Assembly: GCA_963681505.1 (NCBI GenBank)
Contig: OY811977.1
Coordinates: 7,346,326 to 7,410,325 of the forward strand
Reading direction: 5' to 3'
Origin: Eunapius fragilis
Taxonomy: Eukaryota; Porifera; Demospongiae; Spongillida; Spongillidae
DNA length: 64,000 nucleotides
The notes under the pieces were generated by a model. That model searched no databases, was not told the DNA's origin, and saw only the letters and a list, made by a program, of their open reading frames with translations. Positions 59,182-64,000 of the stretch are shown here, piece after piece. Position 1 is the stretch's first letter. Each line of letters begins with the position of its first letter. Made by a program: the position numbers and the translations under genes.

Positions 59182-59990
59182 CGGAAGTCTCGCTAGAGAC
59201 TTCCATATAGGTTTTGACCACGACTATGAATTTAATTAAAATCCCGCGACCCTACTGTAGCTTCGCTCCCGACGATCGGATCGTCTAACTTGTTGCGGCA
59301 ATCGATCTAGAAGTCAAAACTGAGTAGTTTCGTTTATGTTTCACGTCGTAGAACCGCGTGGTTGTCGGGAACGAAAAATACTGCTGTCCTCGTTCCCCTT
59401 CCAAAAATAATGGGCGGGTCGTCTGCTTCTGCTTCTGCTTCTACTTGGGAACTCATAACTCGGGACAGGAACACTTTTAAGCAATGAAAACTGCACCAAT
59501 AGCTTTAGAATTTGCTGGAGGACTCGCCTTAGTCGATGTTAGGCTTTGATACACAAAAGCCTAAAAGCCTATATACGGTCTTATCAATTCTAATTAAGTA
59601 AAGGTACCTTGAAAATTTTCACAATACATTTGGATTGAATTAAATCGGTTAAATGAAAGGGGGGAAACTTGCGATGCAACAGTGATTTGGGTGTTAAAAA
59701 TTAAGGAAACGAGTAAATAAAAACATTCTCTCTGAAAAAGTTGGTGGGATATAGGTTTTGCAGGCAAATAGTGTACTGGTGTAAAAAGCAAGGAAACAAG
59801 TTTTATCAGAAGGGAAAATGTAATAGTCCTATATTTAGCACAGAAACAGCAAATGCCTTAGTCGAAGTGTGCTAAATATAGGACTATTACATTTTCCCTT
59901 CTGATAAAACTTGTTTCCTTGCTTTTTACACCACTATACTATTTGCCTGCAAAACCTATTTCCCACCAACTTTCTCAGAGAGAATGTTTT
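59182..59990. mobile_element. Complete E1-FB1 element
   Basis: E1 (59182-59560) is followed by an intact FB1 foldback (about 59712-59990) whose two arms pair along about 120 bp: ATTCTCTCTGAAAAAGTTGG with its mirror, and AGGGAAAATGTAATAGTCC with GGACTATTACATTTTCCCT. It serves as the reference for the truncated copy at 45273-45989. Confidence 0.88.
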
Positions 59991-60126
59991 TATTTACTTG
60001 TATATATAATACAACGGGTTTTATGACATAAGCTACAATTTTTGATATTGTGCATGCATGTATGTATATCACTGTGCATGGATAAACAGAACTATGGCTT
60101 CATTACAATAATAAATAGTTGCTGAG

Positions 60127-60456
60127 ATGGTAGAATTAGGCGCGATACAATTTAGGGAAAGGGGGCGTGGTATTGATTTTTCTGATGGTTTGGGGGACCT
60201 TCGTATTTTCTCCTCGACCCATTCAGACGACCACACACCTGAGCATGCGCCATTACAATATGCGACTAGTACATGTAATTATAACACGCACGAAATGAAA
60301 GTGGGTGTGGCATAAGATGTTTACAACGTATTTAATCATATTAAAATATAAGAACATGCACATACATGTAAACGATTGCACAGAGCATGTAATACTGAAG
60401 AATGAAAAGAAAAAAAAAATAATTTCTTTCGCCACAATCTGTCCAACTGTATGGCC
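60127..60456 (-). other. 3' flank of family gene 4
   Basis: It matches 1690-2059: a GGTTTGGGGGACCTTCGTAT-like segment, CAGACGACCACACACC, and GGGTGTGGCATAA. It is probably 3' untranslated sequence. The left boundary lies near 60127, beyond which DNA back to the E1-FB1 element is unique. Confidence 0.6.
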
Positions 60457-61017
60457 TTAATTGTTATTGTTTCTTGTTATAAGTGCATTAATTAAATCAA
60501 TTCTATCCACTGCTGATAAATTGCATGGACCCGCCACTTTCCCGCTACTGTCAAAGGAAATGGCACACATCGTGTTCTCGTCCACTTTAAGAACCAGTGC
60601 ACCGGAGGTTGTGTTTAGCTCCCATTCCATTAGGTACGGCTCGGAGGGTTTGTCCACCACAAGAACGTATTCGTAAACGACCGTTTGGTTAGCTGTTACG
60701 TTCATTGGTAGCGAGGTAGTATTGCTGACGTCATCAGCAATCGAATGGTTTAGTTCCTTCAACATCAGGAACATTCCTGGCTTGCTTTTAAGTTCGAATT
60801 GTACTCGGTCGTTACTGCTGGAGTACTTGATGAATACAGAAGACGCCTTTGGGTTTCCAATATTGGCTGAGATGGATCCGTTGTCGTAGACACGGACACA
60901 CTTTCCTGCATTACGGCTGCACAAAATGTTCTCGGCATGCGCAGTGGCCGGAGCTGAGCGGGCAACGTAAGCCATGATTAGAGCGACAGCAAGGATCAGA
61001 AGTACTTTCATTGCCAT
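60457..61017 (-). CDS. Secreted four-cysteine glycoprotein, FGF-like beta-trefoil candidate (copy 4)
   Basis: A single-exon gene for 186 residues, with signal peptide MAMKVLLILAVALIMAYVAR then SAPATAHAEN. The four cysteines and most sequons are retained, and the SNTTSLP segment is shared with copy 1. Differences include Ser-Ser-Ser for the usual Ser/Pro-Lys before NDRVQF, KSKPG for KRKPG, and YEYVLVVDKPSEP. The C-terminus is longer: where copies 2 and 3 stop after IDLI, this frame continues INALITRNNNN, because the stop codon has been lost. The product is probably secreted. The extra tail is short and Asn-rich and may be neutral. Confidence 0.86.
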   Translation of the reverse strand: MAMKVLLILAVALIMAYVARSAPATAHAENILCSRNAGKCVRVYDNGSISANIGNPKASSVFIKYSSSNDRVQFELKSKPGMFLMLKELNHSIADDVSNTTSLPMNVTANQTVVYEYVLVVDKPSEPYLMEWELNTTSGALVLKVDENTMCAISFDSSGKVAGPCNLSAVDRIDLINALITRNNNN

Positions 61018-61061
61018 GACCTTTTCCTACTGGGTATATGCGTATTCACCTGGTCTTAGTG

Positions 61062-61094
61062 ATGACTGAGTGACCCATCGAAGGCATTTATATA
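61062..61094 (-). promoter_or_regulatory. TATA box and initiator of family gene 4
   Basis: On the minus strand TATATAAATGCC (61083-61094) and ACTCAGTCAT (61062-61071), as in the other family genes. Confidence 0.77.
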
Positions 61095-61447
61095 CACACC
61101 TGAAATCACGTAGGGCCTATTAAGAAATTCCTTATTTCGTTAAGTTAATCCGGCAACTACAGGATTTAGCTATATTCCTGATATGCGATTTCCTGCTGAT
61201 GCGTGTACACAGTTAGTTGACATTGTAACGAATGAGACAAACATACGTATAGAACAGAAGCCAATCTCGCATTCCGTATTTTTTTGCCTGTTTACACATT
61301 ACTAAGGCAATGGTATAAATCCACATTAGAGAAATTTACCATTAATCCTTTTTATGTACACATACATGTACATGTGCATTGTTACGGAAGAGAATGGCTC
61401 TCCCCACTTGAATACAGCAATGGACCTATTGTACACACACCAATGCA

Positions 61448-61483
<36 letters not shown>

Positions 61484-61572
61484 ATACTTATACATTCTTA
61501 TCCCACGGGCCATCACTTCTTGTAATACTGTTATTTTCATGATATGATGAAATTGAGAGACATCTGTGGGCA

Positions 61573-61614
<42 letters not shown>

Positions 61615-63435
61615 GATGTGTGTGGTTGGAGAGTCATATCTTATGTATCGATCTGATTATTAGCAATAAAGGTGTGCATAACAGTAGATATGTTGATTTA
61701 GATTTCCATGCAGTAGAAGTGCCAATATACATTCATCAACTTCAAATAGTAATGCTGCTTTCCCCTTTGTCTCTACTTTATTGTCACATGTGATAAGGGT
61801 AATCGCTGCTGAAACTCTAGCTCACTCGTAAAATTCAAAATCGATTTTAATCATTGCACTTTCACAATGAACGTAAACAAACAAAAAAAAAAAAAAACAA
61901 ACCGCGTGGAATCGTACAAGTGAAATATAAATAATTTTGATTAAGTATTTGTTCAGGTTTTATCAGATTCGTTTGTATAATCTTTGGATAATGTATAATA
62001 TTCTGCCAAGGTGTGTTAAATTATCACGGTTGTTGAATGTATACAATTCAAGTATAGCCTGTTGTCCCACAAAGTGATCCGGTGCAATGCAGGGGTGGGT
62101 GTGTCCCGATTGAGGCCTAATTTGTCACCATGTTAGATAGGATGCTGTTAAGTACATGTGTACTTCAAAAAGGAGGTACAGTGATATCATATTTTACAAC
62201 TGGCTGCTCTGATCCTTTAAATGGTGTTGTAGATTAGGGTGTTGATTCCTTAGTACGGCGGGGCTGGTAGGTTAAGCCATAGTGTTTATCCATCGTCAAG
62301 TCATATGACCTACAACAACATGCGTGGGGTACTTATATTCGTGTTATTGAAGAATGGTTGAGGTGTGTGGGCCGGGTGGACGGTATGTTGCACTGTAGGT
62401 CTAACTATCGTGCATCTGCTATACTTCCACCCTTACATGTACTACGAATAGCTGGACACATTAGCCGCTTATTAGAACCATTACTGTCCATGTTATTTAA
62501 TTTTATTGCGGTCATCTACTCTTAATAATAATAATGAGGGTCACTAGTCACTACCGCGTATGGTCGTGTTAGTGCGCTCCCGACTAGACTGTCACGTCGA
62601 CACTATAGTATTCAAACTATTGTTCTTTGGTCTCAAGGGAGTTAGAAGTACCTCATAATCCATTTCCTTTTGTGCCAGACTTTACAAACATCAATTGACA
62701 TAACTAGATTACATAGCCTAATATGGCAATATTTACATCCAACCGAACGTGGATATTTATTTAAAAGAAAGATGCATCTAAACCTTTCATAATCCGTGGT
62801 TCCGTGTAGATAAACTTTTCGTTCTTTATCTTGGGAGCACCTCATGATCACAAGGCTAGGAATCTCAATTATAAAGCATGGGGCGGGACTCGGGAGGTTG
62901 ATTTACAGCCACATCTGCATGACGTAATGTCTTTTGAAAGCACGTAAAGAGGAATTACGTTTTTATAGCCAAGGGATACTGAAGTGTGAATTAATATCAG
63001 AAGACCCGCACAAACTGCAGAATGGAACTGTGTTATTGCTGTGTGTTACACCCCACGCTCCCCGTGCACCCTCCCTGCCATCACCACCTCCGTCCCACTA
63101 TATGCTCCGTCCCACTATAAGCTGTATATAAATCGCTTGTAAAATCGTTGGATGATCACACGTGCAGTACAATAACATGGTGATATAATGCTGGAGGTCA
63201 CAATGTGGGCGGGAGCGGGGGTTGGGGGTGGGGTAAGAGGCTATTAAAAACAAGCACCTATCAATGCCAATGCTCATCCTCTTTTGTATATTTTTATACC
63301 TTCATTGGTGCACCCATTTGTCTAAATCATGAATGCCCCTCTCTTTATCAAGGCTGAGGGAAAGCATTGCATGACTAATCCAGCGCTTTTGGCTGCATAA
63401 TTAAGAAGAAATATAAACCACCGTAAATTAATATC
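61095..63435 (-). repeat. 5' module of family gene 4
   Basis: Collinear with 30859-33160 at an offset of about 30.2 kb, from ATCACGTAGGGCCTATTAAG through CA (61449-61480) and GT (61575-61608) microsatellites, CCTGTTGTCCCACAAAGTG, CTCATGATCACAAGGC and the G-rich end to spacer block X. It is interrupted at 63435 by a retrotransposon. Confidence 0.82.
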
Positions 63436-63687
63436 TGTTGGAACCGTAGCACGCGCAGCGCTGACTATCGTGCACAGAGATAGCAAACACACAATAGCAA
63501 TACACACTCACAAACACGATACATAAACCATACAACAGCCTAACGCCAGTCCAGCTGGTATCCGTGTACGACTCCTAAGGAACTGCTCACTTCAGATATT
63601 TACGTCTTTATATACGGAGGACTAGGTACCGCGCTCCTGCTCCAGCAGTATGACATCATTATGACATGATGTAACTCGTCCACCACA
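63436..63687 (-). repeat. 3' LTR of a second Ty3/gypsy element
   Basis: On the minus strand the 252-bp segment begins TGTGGTGGACGAG directly after a purine tract and ends CGGTTCCAACA, the TG...CA form. It interrupts the module exactly where copies at 33160 and 46985 continue with CTTTTCCGCATTTCAC, which defines the insertion point after ATTAATATC. Confidence 0.8.
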
Positions 63688-64000
63688 CTTCTCCCCTTTT
63701 AGTTTCCAAATGTGGTCACCATAGCGATAAGGTCGATGATGAGGCCTACTGGATCTGCGAAGTTCTGGCCTTTGTGCCACATTTTCATCCTGCACCACAG
63801 GAGTCTCCTCAGCTCCTTGATCAACTATCTCCTGTTCTGTTGGCATCTCTGTTCGAGTCTCTGGGGCAGGCTCTTCTTGCCAGATGGTGGCTGGAAGTAC
63901 CAAGTCAGTACAGACCCCTTCCTCTCCAGATTCTTTCATCTCCACTGGTTGCCCAGGTCCTTGTTGCCTTACATGGTCAACGTGACGTTTGACTTCCACG
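63622..64000 (-). CDS. C-terminal end of pol (integrase tail), second Ty3/gypsy element, partial
   Basis: An open frame entering from the window edge covers at least 125 codons. It is acidic and proline-rich (QEEPAPETRTE, VDQGAEETPVV), then has the basic RRSSRPHHRPYRYG that typifies the end of Ty3/gypsy integrases. It runs through the polypurine tract (KGEKCGG) and stops about 22 codons inside the LTR. No frame change is seen in the visible part, unlike the element at 22-26 kb, so this insertion may be younger. The catalytic domains lie outside the window. Confidence 0.75.
   Translation of the reverse strand, partial: VEVKRHVDHVRQQGPGQPVEMKESGEEGVCTDLVLPATIWQEEPAPETRTEMPTEQEIVDQGAEETPVVQDENVAQRPELRRSSRPHHRPYRYGDHIWKLKGEKCGGRVTSCHNDVILLEQERGT
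63688..63702 (-). promoter_or_regulatory. Polypurine tract of the second Ty3/gypsy element
   Basis: The minus strand reads CTAAAAGGGGAGAAG immediately before the LTR. This is the expected position and composition for the plus-strand primer of reverse transcription. Confidence 0.75.

Overview
The window looks like repeat-rich nuclear DNA of an animal, most likely an early-branching marine invertebrate such as a sponge or cnidarian. That placement is an inference. It rests on intron-containing genes with GT/AG boundaries, TATA promoters, long CA/GT microsatellites, Ty3/gypsy retrotransposons, several miniature inverted-repeat elements, and a P-loop NTPase gene of a type I associate with sponge and cnidarian genomes. 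There are no bacterial operons, rRNA, convincing tRNA or CRISPR.

Layout. 1-6.2 kb: one copy of a small secreted-protein gene (minus strand, 2060-2578) with a long 5' module whose outer part recurs in inverted orientation. 6.2-15.8 kb: a 9.6-kb minisatellite of a 9-bp unit containing two near-identical 4,167-bp higher-order copies. 15.8-28.8 kb: scattered exons and decayed pieces of a plus-strand P-loop NTPase gene, interrupted by foldback elements, minus-strand coding remnants and a frameshifted Ty3/gypsy element (22.15-26.28 kb). 29-30.8 kb: a 200-N gap, a 30-bp tandem repeat, microsatellites and one candidate terminal exon. 30.86-60 kb: a 13.8-kb segmental tandem duplication (about 32.23-45.99 and 45.99-59.9 kb). 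Each copy carries one plus-strand secreted-protein gene (36771 and 49704), long inverted arms, truncated gene ends and transposon insertions. 60.1-63.4 kb: a fourth gene copy (minus strand) with its 5' module. 63.4-64 kb: the 3' end of a second Ty3/gypsy element inserted into that module.

The central theme is a four-member family of intronless secreted glycoproteins of 172-186 residues. Each has a signal peptide, four conserved cysteines and many N-glycosylation sequons, and part of the N-terminal half resembles the first hairpins of an FGF-type beta-trefoil (inference). All four reading frames and TATA promoters are intact, while the surrounding DNA has been inverted, duplicated, truncated and invaded by transposons. 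The two youngest copies differ by 9 silent and 4 replacement changes, which suggests purifying selection. The window also keeps a promoter that has lost its gene and four gene-end fragments, so it records repeated birth and loss at this locus.
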